Assembly: GCA_964589935.1 (NCBI GenBank)
Contig: CAZPVD010000014.1
Location: 1-64,000, forward strand
DNA length: 64,000 bases
Direction of reading: 5' to 3'
DNA from: VHCN01 sp964589935
Lineage (GTDB): Bacteria; Verrucomicrobiota; Verrucomicrobiia; Limisphaerales; VHCN01
A program made the translations under genes and the position numbers. The notes beneath the pieces were generated by a model, which saw only the letters and a program-made list of their open reading frames with translations, was not told where the DNA came from and did not search any database. Shown here piece by piece: positions 17,849 to 27,000 of this stretch (its first letter is position 1; the number at the start of each line of letters is the position of its first letter).

Positions 17849-18198
17849 TTGGGAATTGTTCCCGTCTCATTCGAGCGTGTTGGCGAGGGCATTGTGTCAC
17901 AATGCCGGCTTAAAAAGAGGATAGCCGCGGAATTTGCAATACAAAGCGCTACTCCAAAGAGGAAGAATATCCGCACGAAACCATTCGGGTTTCCGACGAA
18001 ACGCAATCGTTCTTTCAAATACGACCCGTCACCGATCATTCGAAGTTTGGTTTCATCCACAACACCCCTACCAATGAGATCTCGACAGGCGTCTTCGACG
18101 GTGGCGGCATGGTAGCCTTGCGCATACTCCCGCAAGCCAAGCAAAACTAGAATTGCCAGAACGTTTGCAGCGACAAAGGCGAGTCCAGAGATTTTCAT
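17845..18198 (-). CDS. Small two-helix membrane protein of unknown function
   Basis: 117 residues from the ATG at 18198. A longer frame upstream is rejected because its N-terminus is the antisense of the cupin gene. There are two hydrophobic segments: an N-terminal one (FVAANVLAILVLLGL, ~8-22) and a C-terminal one (FVRIFFLFGVALCIANSAAILF, ~79-100), with a soluble loop between. No family recognised. GC is visibly lower than in the neighbours (AT-rich third positions around 17920-18180), possibly a recent acquisition. It overlaps the glutaredoxin start by 4 bases and follows the cupin gene after 28 bases, so a three-gene operon is likely. Confidence 0.7.
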   Translation of the reverse strand: MKISGLAFVAANVLAILVLLGLREYAQGYHAATVEDACRDLIGRGVVDETKLRMIGDGSYLKERLRFVGNPNGFVRIFFLFGVALCIANSAAILFLSRHCDTMPSPTRSNETGTIPK

Positions 18199-18226
18199 GT
18201 TGAATGCAAAGCGTTCCGTTAGTGAG

Positions 18227-18589
18227 TTACTCCGTGATGAACGTATCACTGTGCTCATACCCCGGCGCGCAGCAGCACAGCAGGCGCAGCGTTTCCGCGC
18301 CGATGTTCCAAATCTTGTGCCGCTTGCCGGGCAGGATGACGATGGCGTCGCCGGCACGCACGTCGCGCAACTCGCCCTCGATGCGCATCCGGCCCGTGCC
18401 GTGCGTGATGTAGTAAATCTCCTCGGTCCGCGCGTGGTAGTGCTCCATCGTGCTGCCGCCCACGGGCACGCGCGCCTCGGCGAGGCTCTGGTTGCGAATG
18501 GCCGAGTTGCGGTGCGCGAGCAGTTCGCGGATTTCCGAACCGTCCTTCGTGGTGAAGGCCGGCGCGTCGGCGAGATTCGTCACGTCCAT
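18227..18589 (-). CDS. Cupin-domain protein
   Basis: 120 residues forming a single small beta-barrel cupin. Cupin motif 1 is EHYHARTEEIYYITHGTGRM, with metal ligands His-x-His and Glu. Motif 2 is PGKRHKIWNIG, with the third His. Such stand-alone cupins bind a divalent metal and act as isomerases, dioxygenases or sugar-binding proteins; the substrate cannot be told. Three cysteines in a row (LLCCCAPG) near the C-terminus are unusual. First gene of a probable operon with a membrane protein and a glutaredoxin. It is divergent from the rhodanese gene. Confidence 0.88.
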   Translation of the reverse strand: MDVTNLADAPAFTTKDGSEIRELLAHRNSAIRNQSLAEARVPVGGSTMEHYHARTEEIYYITHGTGRMRIEGELRDVRAGDAIVILPGKRHKIWNIGAETLRLLCCCAPGYEHSDTFITE

Positions 18590-18696
18590 ATCGCGGCGCG
18601 AGTGTGCAACGCCGGTTCGTGGAAGGCAAATCCCGCTTCATAACCGCGCTTCACGATTTGCGATTATGCGGTGAACGGCTTTCGTTCCACGGCGAC

Positions 18697-18725
18697 TTGT
18701 GTCGCGGGAAAGTTCGTTCTATTGT
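18697..18725 (+). promoter_or_regulatory. Candidate short-leader promoter for the rhodanese gene
   Basis: TTGTGT (18697-18702), 17 bases, TATTGT (18720-18725), 7 bases, ATG at 18733. It fits the pattern of very short leaders seen at 9606 and 15724 and argues for the ATG at 18733 rather than the upstream in-frame one at 18604. Confidence 0.33.
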
Positions 18726-18732
18726 TTCGCGC

Positions 18733-19107
18733 ATGGATCATTCGCCCGGCTTTCTCAAGCTCGTGAACGACGCGAAATCGCGCGTGCGCGAAGTCACCAT
18801 CGAACAGGCCCGCGCGCGGCTCGCGGCGAATCCCAAGGCCGCGTTGCTCGACGTGCGCGAGGATCACGAGTGGGCTGCGGGTCATGCGATTGAGGCGCAA
18901 CATCTCGGCAAGGGAATCCTTGAGCGTGATTTGGAGAGGCGTTTTCCCGATCTGGATGCCGAAATCATCATGTATTGCGGCGGCGGTTTCCGCTCGGCGC
19001 TCACGTGCGATGCCGCGCAGAAAATGGGCTATCGCAACGTCGCGTCGCTCATCGGCGGCTACAAGGGCCTCGTCACCGCCGGCTGGCCGATGAAGAAGGG
19101 CGATTGA
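18733..19107 (+). CDS. Single-domain rhodanese (thiosulfate sulfurtransferase)
   Basis: 124 residues. One rhodanese domain with the first motif LLDVREDHEWAAGHA and the catalytic cysteine C82 in the active-site loop YCGGGFRS. Such proteins transfer sulfane sulfur to thiols or cyanide, and often feed cofactor or tRNA sulfuration. The start at 18733 is preferred over 18604 because the upstream residues are unlike the family and a promoter-like pair ends 7 bases before it. The next gene, 47 bases on, encodes a secreted DsbD-like domain, hinting at a shared redox/sulfur theme, which is inference. Confidence 0.9.
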   Translation: MDHSPGFLKLVNDAKSRVREVTIEQARARLAANPKAALLDVREDHEWAAGHAIEAQHLGKGILERDLERRFPDLDAEIIMYCGGGFRSALTCDAAQKMGYRNVASLIGGYKGLVTAGWPMKKGD

Positions 19108-19154
19108 TGCGGCGTCTGCCCGGAAGAGTTCGACGCGCTTCAATAACATCCGCC

Positions 19155-19661
19155 ATGAAGACACTACCCGTTTTGCTCGCGCTGTTTCTCGCTCCGTTCG
19201 CCATGTTCGCGCAGGCGAAAAAGGGCGAGCCTGTGACGTTCGATGCGGTGACGTTTGTCGGCGACGTGAAGCCCGGCAGCAACTGCGTCGCCGTGGTGAG
19301 CTTCAAGATTGAAAAGGGCTTTTCCATCCCGACCAGCCGTCCGGCCACCCGTCAGGACCTCGCGACGCAACTCTTCGTGGGCGCGGCGGCCGGTGTGCGA
19401 GTGTTCCCGCCGAGCTTCCCGGCCGGCGTGGACAAGCAGGTAAAGGTGCCCGGCGTCGCACAGCCCGTGGCGACGCAGATGTATGAGGACACTTTTTCAA
19501 TCCAGGTGCCGCTCGTTCTCGGTCCGAACACCGTGCTGCCCGCCTCGCTGCCCGCCACGCTCGCCTACCAGCCGCAACAGAACAACGCGCGCCTGCCCGT
19601 GAAGCAGTTGCGGTTTGAAATCAAGCTGCCGAAGCCGGAACCGCCCAAGCCCGCGAAGTAA
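19155..19661 (+). CDS. Secreted DsbD-N-terminal-like protein lacking redox cysteines
   Basis: 168 residues with a signal peptide (LPVLLALFLAPFAMFAQA). The mature part resembles the periplasmic alpha domain of DsbD: VTFVGDVKPGSNCVAVVSF, GFSIPTS, YEDTFSIQVPLVL, LPATLAYQPQQNNARLP. In DsbD the equivalent of YQPQQNNARLP is YQGCADAGxCYPP, carrying the two exchange cysteines. Here both are absent, so thiol-disulfide exchange at that site is not possible. No membrane or thioredoxin domain follows. The protein may have been retained for binding only. The homology call is from motif layout and is moderate. Confidence 0.6.
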   Translation: MKTLPVLLALFLAPFAMFAQAKKGEPVTFDAVTFVGDVKPGSNCVAVVSFKIEKGFSIPTSRPATRQDLATQLFVGAAAGVRVFPPSFPAGVDKQVKVPGVAQPVATQMYEDTFSIQVPLVLGPNTVLPASLPATLAYQPQQNNARLPVKQLRFEIKLPKPEPPKPAK

Positions 19662-19691
19662 AGTTTGGACGCATTGGCGTTGCGATAGAAT

Positions 19692-20144
19692 TTATTGCGC
19701 GGCAAAGGTGCGATTTCTTCTTACGGTGGAAAGGAATTCCTCAGCAACGATGAATCCCGCACATTCTTCCGCGCCGCAGAGGCACGGATGGTCGCGATAA
19801 TCCACAAGGTCATAGCCGTAGTTGAACGTGAGTTCGTCGCCCGCTGCGATATCGCGCCGCGCCACAATCCAGATGCGCCCTTCGATGCGCTCGGCGTCGC
19901 AGTTTGGCGCGCACGAGTGATTGACGAAACGCGCCGTATTCCACGACACGTTGCCATCGAGGTCCCATTCCTCGTCGAGCGCGAAGATGAAATCGTTCTG
20001 CGCCTCGCAACGCCGCAGCGATTCGGCCTTCGTGATTCGCTCGCCCGTGTATTCGAGCACACGCGCGCCCGTTGCGAAGGCTTCATTCGCAAACACGCCC
20101 GCGCCGTGAATCGGCGACGGTTTCACTTCGAGGACGCTGCTCAT
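19692..20144 (-). CDS. SET-domain protein lysine methyltransferase
   Basis: 150 residues covering a complete minimal SET fold. Seen in order: the opening PIHGAGVFANEAF, EYTGERI, the cofactor/pseudoknot motif RFVNHSCAPNCD, and ELTFNYGYDL with the catalytic-region tyrosine. A post-SET-like cysteine cluster PCLCGAEECAG follows and probably binds zinc with the NHSC cysteine. It transfers methyl groups from SAM to lysine in a protein. Bacterial substrates are mostly unknown, and the short SET-plus-post-SET form is common in environmental bacteria. It is monocistronic and convergent with the DsbD-like gene. Confidence 0.9.
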   Translation of the reverse strand: MSSVLEVKPSPIHGAGVFANEAFATGARVLEYTGERITKAESLRRCEAQNDFIFALDEEWDLDGNVSWNTARFVNHSCAPNCDAERIEGRIWIVARRDIAAGDELTFNYGYDLVDYRDHPCLCGAEECAGFIVAEEFLSTVRRNRTFAAQ

Positions 20145-20199
20145 TGCTTCCGCGCGAATTTGGCACGTGAACTAAACACGCGCAATCCGGCGGCGCGAG

Positions 20200-20982
20200 T
20201 CATTCACCGGGATACGCCCCAATCGCGGGACCTTGGCTGGGTTCGCGGAACAGGCTTGGATGCAGTTGCTCCTGTTTCAGCCGCTCCACGTGCCCGTCGT
20301 AAAACAGAGAATTGAAGCCCTGATTGTGCCGGAGCGGATAATGCGTAGCCGCGGCCATGTTCGTGAACGGATACCACATCGTGCGCGGCGGCATGGCGGT
20401 CGTGGAATCCGCGCAGCCGGGCGTCCGCTGGTGGTCCCACATGACCATGCGCGCGGACGGCACTGAGACGAAAATCTCGTTTTGGCCAACCGGGCTGCCG
20501 GTGCAGTAATTCATGCCGTAGCCGCACTGCCATTGCTGGTCCGTCGGGCACTTGAAGACGTTCGTCGCTGGAAGATAGTGAAACAGCAGCCCGCTCTTGT
20601 ATCCCGCGCCGGGCGCGCCGTTCGGCACCTGAGTCGGGTCATACGGAGACCACCAAATTTCGTTCGGCCCGGTTGGCGGCGGCGTGTTCGGGCCTGCACC
20701 GCTCGGCACTGGTGCGCTCAGGCCGTAAGGATCGTTGGGCATGTCCGGGCAAAGGCGCTGCGGGCAGTTCACGCCGCCCTGCTCGTCGCGGTAGAGCAGG
20801 TAGCCCAGCCCGATCTCCTTCAAATTGTTCAGGCAACCCGACTGCTTGGCCTTCCCTTTCGCGCTTGCCAGCGCGGGCAACAGCATGGCCGCGAGAACGC
20901 CGATGATGGCGATGACCACGAGCAGCTCGATGAGCGTGAAGGCTCGCGTCTTGGATGAAGTTGTAAGAGTCCGCGTCGGCAC
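20200..20982 (-). CDS. Type II secretion-type pseudopilin (H-X9-DG class)
   Basis: 260 residues. It starts with a short basic leader followed by the prepilin cleavage/methylation motif AFTLIELLVVIAIIGVLAAM and helix LLPALASAKGKAKQSGCLNN, the typical form in Verrucomicrobia and Planctomycetes. The C-terminal HNQGFNSLFYDGHVERL is the H-X9-DG box. Proteins of this class are exported, processed by a prepilin peptidase and probably form surface or secretion fibres; large paralogous families exist with no assigned function. It is the first of two in this window. No other secretion genes lie nearby. Confidence 0.9.
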   Translation of the reverse strand: MPTRTLTTSSKTRAFTLIELLVVIAIIGVLAAMLLPALASAKGKAKQSGCLNNLKEIGLGYLLYRDEQGGVNCPQRLCPDMPNDPYGLSAPVPSGAGPNTPPPTGPNEIWWSPYDPTQVPNGAPGAGYKSGLLFHYLPATNVFKCPTDQQWQCGYGMNYCTGSPVGQNEIFVSVPSARMVMWDHQRTPGCADSTTAMPPRTMWYPFTNMAAATHYPLRHNQGFNSLFYDGHVERLKQEQLHPSLFREPSQGPAIGAYPGE

Positions 20983-21038
20983 GGAGCGATAAAATGCGAG
21001 CCGTTATCTTTTGTCAAATATAACGACACTGGTTCATT

Positions 21039-21407
21039 TCATGAACGAAGCAGCCTCCGCAACTTCGCCCACGGTGCGGACGACACGCGCAGGCTTCGCG
21101 CCTGCATCTGCGCATAGAGTGCCAGCGCTTGCTCCCCTGTCTCGGTCAGCTCCGTTCCGCCACGCTTGTGGCCGCCGCGAATCGCGCGCACAAGCGGCCG
21201 CCGGAAGCAGCGCTCCATCGTCTTGATGAGCGTCCACGCTCGCATGTAGGACATGCCCATCTGTTTTGCCGCGGTTGCGATGGAGCCGGTTTTGGCGACG
21301 AGCGCGAGCAGCTCCGCTTTGCCTGGGCCGAGCGCGATGTCCTTGCCGCAGAGCACGCGGAAACGCGGGCGCAATTCGCTCTTTCGCGGGCGGGCAGACT
21401 TGCTCAT
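21039..21407 (-). CDS. ModE-like winged helix-turn-helix regulator
   Basis: 122 residues matching the LysR-type DNA-binding domain of ModE without a molybdate-binding (TOBE) domain: LLALVAKTGSIATAAKQMGM (helix-turn-helix), SYMRAWTLIKTME, then the wing RGGHKRGGTELTETGEQALALY. It lies 10 bases after the end of the TolC-family gene on the same strand. It is therefore the last gene of the RND-MFP-TolC operon and probably its local regulator, although the ligand is unknown. Confidence 0.82.
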   Translation of the reverse strand: MSKSARPRKSELRPRFRVLCGKDIALGPGKAELLALVAKTGSIATAAKQMGMSYMRAWTLIKTMERCFRRPLVRAIRGGHKRGGTELTETGEQALALYAQMQARSLRVSSAPWAKLRRLLRS

Positions 21408-21417
21408 GCGATTACGC

Positions 21418-22788
21418 TCACTTCGATTTCTTAGGTTCCGCCGCCTCCGAACCGAACGCGCCGATGGCGCGTTGCAACGCGTATTGGGCCTTGTTGAATT
21501 CGGCGATGGCGGTCACGAGATCGTTGCGCGTCCGTGTCAGATCCTGTTCGGCTTGGATGGTTTCCAGCACGGCCCCGACGGCGAATTCCTTCCGTTCGTG
21601 CGTGAGTTTCAGCGTCTCCTCCGCGGCGGCCACGGCGCTGCGAGCAACGGCAAACTGGTCTGCAAGCGACTGCGCGCGCGTATGCGCCTCGACGACCTGG
21701 CGGATCACTTCGTCGCGCGCTTTCTCCTCGCCAAGCAGCGCGGTGTTGACCCGCGACGCGGCGGCCTTGCGGCGCGGCGCGTCGAACAGACCGCCCGGCC
21801 CGATGCGCCAGCTCAGGCCGATGAAAAAATCCTCGGAATCATCGAAGTGCCCGAGCGAGCCGTTGCGTCCGCCGCCAAGCCCGCCCAGGAAAACCTGCGC
21901 GCCGAGCGTGGGGACGAGCGGGCCTTTCACGACGCCCGCGTGCTGTTCCTTCGCGGCGCGCGTGAGCGCCTTGGTTTGCAGCAGCTCGGGCCGTTTCACG
22001 AGCGCCTGTGCGACGAGCGAGTCGAGCGCGGCGTTCGTGCGGACGAGCACGAGAGGCGCGAGGTCGCCTTCGCGCGGGGCGAGTTCCACCGTCGAGTCGA
22101 GCCGCAGCAACTGCGCGAGGCGCGCGGCGCTGTTGCGCTGCTGTTCCGCGGCCTGTCGCAGCGCGAGTTGGTTTCGGCCGACTTCGACCTGCGCCCGTAG
22201 TGCGTCGCCTTTGAAGGCAAGGCCGACTTCGACGGCACGCTGCAACTGGCCCGCGTAATCCGCGGCGATGAGCACCGCTTGGCGCGCGACGCCCGCGCCA
22301 GCCTGCGCGCGCACGAGATCGAAGTAGCCCTGTGCGGCGGCGGCGACACTGTCCTGCCGCTGCGCGTCGAGCCCGTGGCCGGCGGCCTTCACGAGCTGCT
22401 TCGCGGCGAGCGATTTGTAATAGGCATCGCCGAGGTCCACCTGCGCGGTGAGCGTGCCGCCGAGCGTGTAAGACTGCTTGCTCGCGTCGAAAACTGTGCC
22501 GGTGATGTCTTGCAACTGCCCGTCGTGCCGGCGGTAGCCCACGCCCGGCGCGATCCACGGGAAGAACTGCTCGGTGGCGATGTCGCGGTTCGCGCGCGCC
22601 TCGGCGAGTCGTTCGCGCGCGATCTGCACGTCAATGTTCTGCGCGCCCGCAAGCTGTAGCACGGTCGGCAAATCAATTGGATGGGTCGTCGCCGGTGTGT
22701 TTGTCTGCGCGAAGGATGAAGGCAGCGCTGCGAACAGAAGTGCCGCAAGGCAACTTTCAATTTTGAACTTTAGGTTTTGAACTTTCAC
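21418..22788 (-). CDS. TolC-family outer-membrane efflux protein
   Basis: 456 residues. The signal peptide follows a short lead MKVQNLKFK that is encoded by a GTTCAAAG-type repeat, so the start may have been captured by the repeat. The mature protein shows the duplicated coiled-coil layout of TolC/OEP proteins: NIDVQIARERLAEARANRDI in the first half, KALTRAAKEQHAGV and VVEAHTRAQSLADQFAV in the second. It forms the outer-membrane channel for the RND pump encoded just upstream. The start overlaps the adaptor stop by 4 bases (22785-22788). Confidence 0.93.
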   Translation of the reverse strand: MKVQNLKFKIESCLAALLFAALPSSFAQTNTPATTHPIDLPTVLQLAGAQNIDVQIARERLAEARANRDIATEQFFPWIAPGVGYRRHDGQLQDITGTVFDASKQSYTLGGTLTAQVDLGDAYYKSLAAKQLVKAAGHGLDAQRQDSVAAAAQGYFDLVRAQAGAGVARQAVLIAADYAGQLQRAVEVGLAFKGDALRAQVEVGRNQLALRQAAEQQRNSAARLAQLLRLDSTVELAPREGDLAPLVLVRTNAALDSLVAQALVKRPELLQTKALTRAAKEQHAGVVKGPLVPTLGAQVFLGGLGGGRNGSLGHFDDSEDFFIGLSWRIGPGGLFDAPRRKAAASRVNTALLGEEKARDEVIRQVVEAHTRAQSLADQFAVARSAVAAAEETLKLTHERKEFAVGAVLETIQAEQDLTRTRNDLVTAIAEFNKAQYALQRAIGAFGSEAAEPKKSK

Positions 22789-22790
22789 TT
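22751..22790. repeat. GTTCAAAG-type word repeat at the adaptor/TolC gene junction
   Basis: Read on the minus strand it gives GTTCAAAACC, TAAAGTTCAAAATTGAAAG words. It covers the overlapping start/stop codons and encodes the first ~10 residues of the TolC-like protein. It is a member of the dispersed family at 30551, 32339, 43200, 46620 and 57745. Confidence 0.65.
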
Positions 22791-24062
22791 CGCCTCCACC
22801 GCGTTAACCGGTTGGCCGTCGGTGAGTGTTGTTTTCCCGACGAGCAGGGCTTTTTCAGTTCCGGAGAGGCCGGCGGTGATTTCCACATTTTTGCCATCGT
22901 TGAAGCCGAGTTTCACCGCCGTTTTCTTCGCCTTGCCATCAGCGAGGGTGAACACGAACGCATTCGCCTTTTCCATCACGAGCGCCGCGACGGGCATGAG
23001 CAGCGCGCCTTTGTGCTGCTCGACGCCGATGCTCACGATGGCATACATGCCTGGGCGCAGCTTGAGATCGGCGTTCGGAATCTCCGCCTCGACCAGCATC
23101 GTCTTGGTCGCCTCGTCGAGCGCGTAGGCGTGGCGCGTGACGCGGCCCTCGATCGTGCCAGGTAGTTCCTCGACGGCGACGCGGACGGGCTGGCCGACGG
23201 CGACGAGGGGCACTTCCGGCTCCGGCACGGCAACCTGCACGCGCACGGATTTGAAATCCATCACAGTCACGATGGTCGCACTCTGAGCGGCGCTGCCGGA
23301 AGTCGCGGCGGGAATAAACGCGCCTTTGTCCACATACCGCGCGGTGATGACGCCTGAGAACGGCGCTGTGATGCGCGTGAAGCCGATCAGCGTCTCGACC
23401 CGTTCAAGGCTTGCATTGGCCGCGGTGACGGCGGCCTCGGCAGCGCCGCCGGCTGCCTCGACAGCTTCAATCGCCGCGCGGGTTGCCTCCACGTTTGCCT
23501 GCGCAATGCCAAGCGTTGCGGCCGCGACATCGTGTTTCGCCTTCGCGGCATCCACCTGTTGCTGCACGACGAGGTCGGGCGCTTTTTTATTGGCGTCGCG
23601 AAGACGCTGGTGGTCGAGCGCGGCGAAATCGAGTTCAGCCTTCGCCTTTGGAATTTCCGCGCGTGCCCGGGTGAGTTCGGCCCCGGCCTTGGCGCGTTCA
23701 GCCACGATGCGGGCGACCTCGGCCTTTGCCTTGAGCACGTCAGCCTTCGCGCGTGCGCGGTCGGCGATCAGCTCGGGCGCCTCGATTTCGGCGAGCAGAT
23801 CGCCTTCCTTCACCGCGTCGCCCTTGTCCACGCGGATGGTGGCGATGTAACCGGCGGCCTTTGCGTAGAGCGTGGCCTGCTGGAGCGGGCGCACGGTGCC
23901 GGGCAGCGTAACGAATCGCGTGATGTCGCCGCGGACGGGTGAGGCGAACTTCAACTCCGGCGCGGCGGGGGTGGCGGCGTTCGCGGCCTGTGTTCCTGCG
24001 AGCAGAACGCAGAACAAACAGAGCTGCCGCGCGACGGAAGAGAAGAGGCGTGTCGTTTGCAT
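22785..24062 (-). CDS. RND efflux periplasmic adaptor (membrane fusion protein)
   Basis: 425 residues. N-terminal signal sequence (QLCLFCVLLAGTQAANA), lipoyl half-motif region GYIATIRVDKGDAVKEGDLL, an exceptionally long alanine-rich coiled coil (KADVLKAKAEVARIVAERAK and onward, ~115-220), second lipoyl half (FTRITAPFSGVITARYVDKG), beta-barrel and membrane-proximal domains (KLRPGMYAIVSIGV). It bridges the inner-membrane RND pump and the TolC channel. The gene sits 2 bases after the pump gene and overlaps the channel gene, so the complex is encoded as a unit. The substrate is unknown. Confidence 0.93.
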   Translation of the reverse strand: MQTTRLFSSVARQLCLFCVLLAGTQAANAATPAAPELKFASPVRGDITRFVTLPGTVRPLQQATLYAKAAGYIATIRVDKGDAVKEGDLLAEIEAPELIADRARAKADVLKAKAEVARIVAERAKAGAELTRARAEIPKAKAELDFAALDHQRLRDANKKAPDLVVQQQVDAAKAKHDVAAATLGIAQANVEATRAAIEAVEAAGGAAEAAVTAANASLERVETLIGFTRITAPFSGVITARYVDKGAFIPAATSGSAAQSATIVTVMDFKSVRVQVAVPEPEVPLVAVGQPVRVAVEELPGTIEGRVTRHAYALDEATKTMLVEAEIPNADLKLRPGMYAIVSIGVEQHKGALLMPVAALVMEKANAFVFTLADGKAKKTAVKLGFNDGKNVEITAGLSGTEKALLVGKTTLTDGQPVNAVEAK

Positions 24063-24064
24063 GT

Positions 24065-27000
24065 TTAACTGCGGGTTTCCGTGGGTTTGAAATGCGCGCT
24101 CGTTTCGTCATCCGGGTCGAGCGAGGGCGAGCGCACGCGCGAGCTGGTGATGATTGCGAACACGCTTGGCAGCACGAAGAGCGTCGCGAGCGTCGCGGCG
24201 GCGAGTCCGCCGATCACGGCGCGGCCCAGCGGCGCGGTTTGGTCGCCGCCTTCACCGAGGCCGAGCGCGAGCGGCATCATGCCGGCCATCATCGCAAAGC
24301 TCGTCATCAGGATCGGTCTCATGCGGCTGCGCGCGCCTTCGACGGAGGCGTCCTTGGGAGCAGCGCCGTTCACGCGTGCCTTCTCGGCGAAGGTCACGAG
24401 GAGAATTGCGTTCGCGACGGCGACGCCGATTGACATGATGGCGCCCATCGCGCTCTGGATGTTCAGCGTCGTGCCCGTGAACCACAGCGCGAGCACCACG
24501 CCGGCGAGGACGGCGGGCACGGTGGAGATGACGGCGAAGGAAAGGCGCAGCGATTGGAAATTTGCCGCCAGCATCAGGAAAATGACGACAACAGCGATGA
24601 CAAGGCCGGAGCGGAAACCGTCAAAGAGTTGCTGCATCGGCACCGACTGGCCGCGCACGTCCACGCGAGTCTTTGTAGGCCAGGTTTTGCTGTCCGAGAT
24701 TTCTTCGATGGTGGCGATCTGCCGCAGCACGCCGCCGAAATCGGCGCCGTGGAGGTTCGCGGTGATGCTGATGACGCGCGCCATGTTGTAGCGCTCGTAT
24801 TGGCCGACCGCGGTGCCGGGCGTAATGCTCGCGAGGTTGCGCAGGAGCACTGAATTCCCGCCGCTGGCCGTGACCGGGACGTTCTTCAAATCTTCGAGCG
24901 AGGTTGTTTTCGCCTGCGGAATCTGCACTTGCAACTGGTAGCTTACGCCGCTGTTGGGGTCAGCCCAGTAATTCGGAACGGTGAAGCGGCTGGACGTGGT
25001 GGCGGCGACGAGCGAGCGTGTCACGTCGCCGACCTTGACGCCGAGCAGGCCGGCGCGCTCGCGGTTCACGTTCACGTCCACGGTGGGGAAGTCGAGCGAC
25101 TGCGCGAAGTGAACGTCACGCAGCGAGGGAATCTCCCTGAGCTTCGCATAGATTTTCTCGGCGTGGGCCTTGTTCGCCGCGAGGCTCGGGCCGCTGACGG
25201 CAATCTCAACCGGCGTGGGCGAGCCGAAACTCATCACGCGGCTGACGATGTCGCTCGGCTCGAACGAGACACGCACATCGGGGAGTTCGGCGGCGAACAC
25301 CGCGCGGAGCCGTTCTTTCAGGGCGGCCACTTTCATCCGCACGGTGGGTTTGAGCTGGATTTGCAAATACGCCTCCTCGGGTCCGCTGTTGAAAAGGTGG
25401 ATCAGATTGATCGGATACGTCGCCGGGTGGACGCCGACCAGACCGACGGAAATGGCGATGCTATCCGGGCCAGCCTCGCGCTTGATGAGGTCGAGCGACT
25501 TGAGCGCAACCTGTTCGGAGTTCTCAATCTTCGTCCCGGTCGGGGCGCGCAGGCGCAGTGCGAACTGGCCCGAGTCAACCGTCGGAAAGATTTCTGTGCC
25601 GAGTTTTTTGCCGAAGAATCCAATCACGATGATTGATGCAGCGAGGTAAACGAGCACAAGCAGCCACCGCGCAGCAACAACACCGCGAAGCACGCTGGCG
25701 TAAGCGGACTGAAGTTTTGCGAAAAACGAGGCGTCGTGAACTTCGCCCGCGTGCCCGCGCAAGAACCACACGCTCAGAATCGGCACGAGCGTGCTCGACA
25801 GGAGGAACGACGCGACCATTGAGAACCCCACCGCGAGTGCGAGCGGAACGAACAGCGCTTTCGCCGCGCCTTGCATGAAAAACGCCGGGATGAACACAGC
25901 GAGGATGCACAGCATCGCCAGCAGCCGCGGCAGCGCCGTTTCCCGCGTGGCATCCAGAGCGGCCCGCGCCAGCGTGCTGCCCCGCGCTAGGTGCGTGTGG
26001 ATGTTCTCAACCGCGACTGTCGCTTCGTCCACGAGGATGCCGACGGCGAGCGCGAGACCGCCGAGCGTCATCAGGTTTATATTCTGCCCGCTAATCCACA
26101 GCGCGAACGTCGCGGCGAGGAGCGAGAGCGGGATGTTGATGACCACGATGAACGCGCTGCGCCAGTCGCGCAGGAAGAGCAACACCATCAGGCCCGTGAG
26201 CACTGCACCAATGGCACCTTCCTTCACGAGATCGCCAATGGAGCGGCGCACGACGGGCGACTGGTCGAACTCGTAGCTGACTTTGATGTCGTCGGGCACG
26301 GCACTCTGGAATCTAGGGATGTTCTTCTTGACCAGCTCGACAACGGAGAGCGTCGAGGCGTCGGCGCGTTTGGTGACGGGCAGATAGACCGTGCGCCGCC
26401 CGTTGACGAGCGCGTAGCTGGTGACGATGTCGGAGGCGTCCTCGACCGTCGCGACGTCGCGCAGGAACACGGCGTTGCCGTCCTTTGCCCGGAGAGGCAC
26501 GCCTTCGAGGTCCTTGATGTTCTTCACCACGGCGTTCACCGGCACGATGGGATATTTGTCGCCGAGGTTCATGTTGCCCGAGGGGCTGACGAGATTGGCC
26601 TGCGACATCGCATTGACGATTTCGTCAGGCGAAAAATTGTAGGCGCGCATCCGATCGGGCTTCACGTTGACGAGGATGGTGCGCGCGCCGCCGCCGAAGG
26701 GTGGCGGGGCGGAGACGCCTTGCAGCGTGGCGAAGAGCGGGCGGACCATGTTGAGCGCCGCGTCCTGCATCTGGCCGACAGTGCGGTTCTCGTTTGTCGT
26801 CGAAAAGACGAGATTGCCGACGGCGACGCTGCCGGCGTCGAAGCGCATGACGAACGGCGGCACGGTGCCCGGCGGCATGAAGGCGCGCGCGCGGTTCGCG
26901 TAGTTCACCGTTTCTGCCAGCGCAGCCGCCATGTCTGTGCCGGGATGAAACTGGAGTTTGATGAGGCTCGCGCTCTGGATGTTCTTGGACTCAACGTGCT

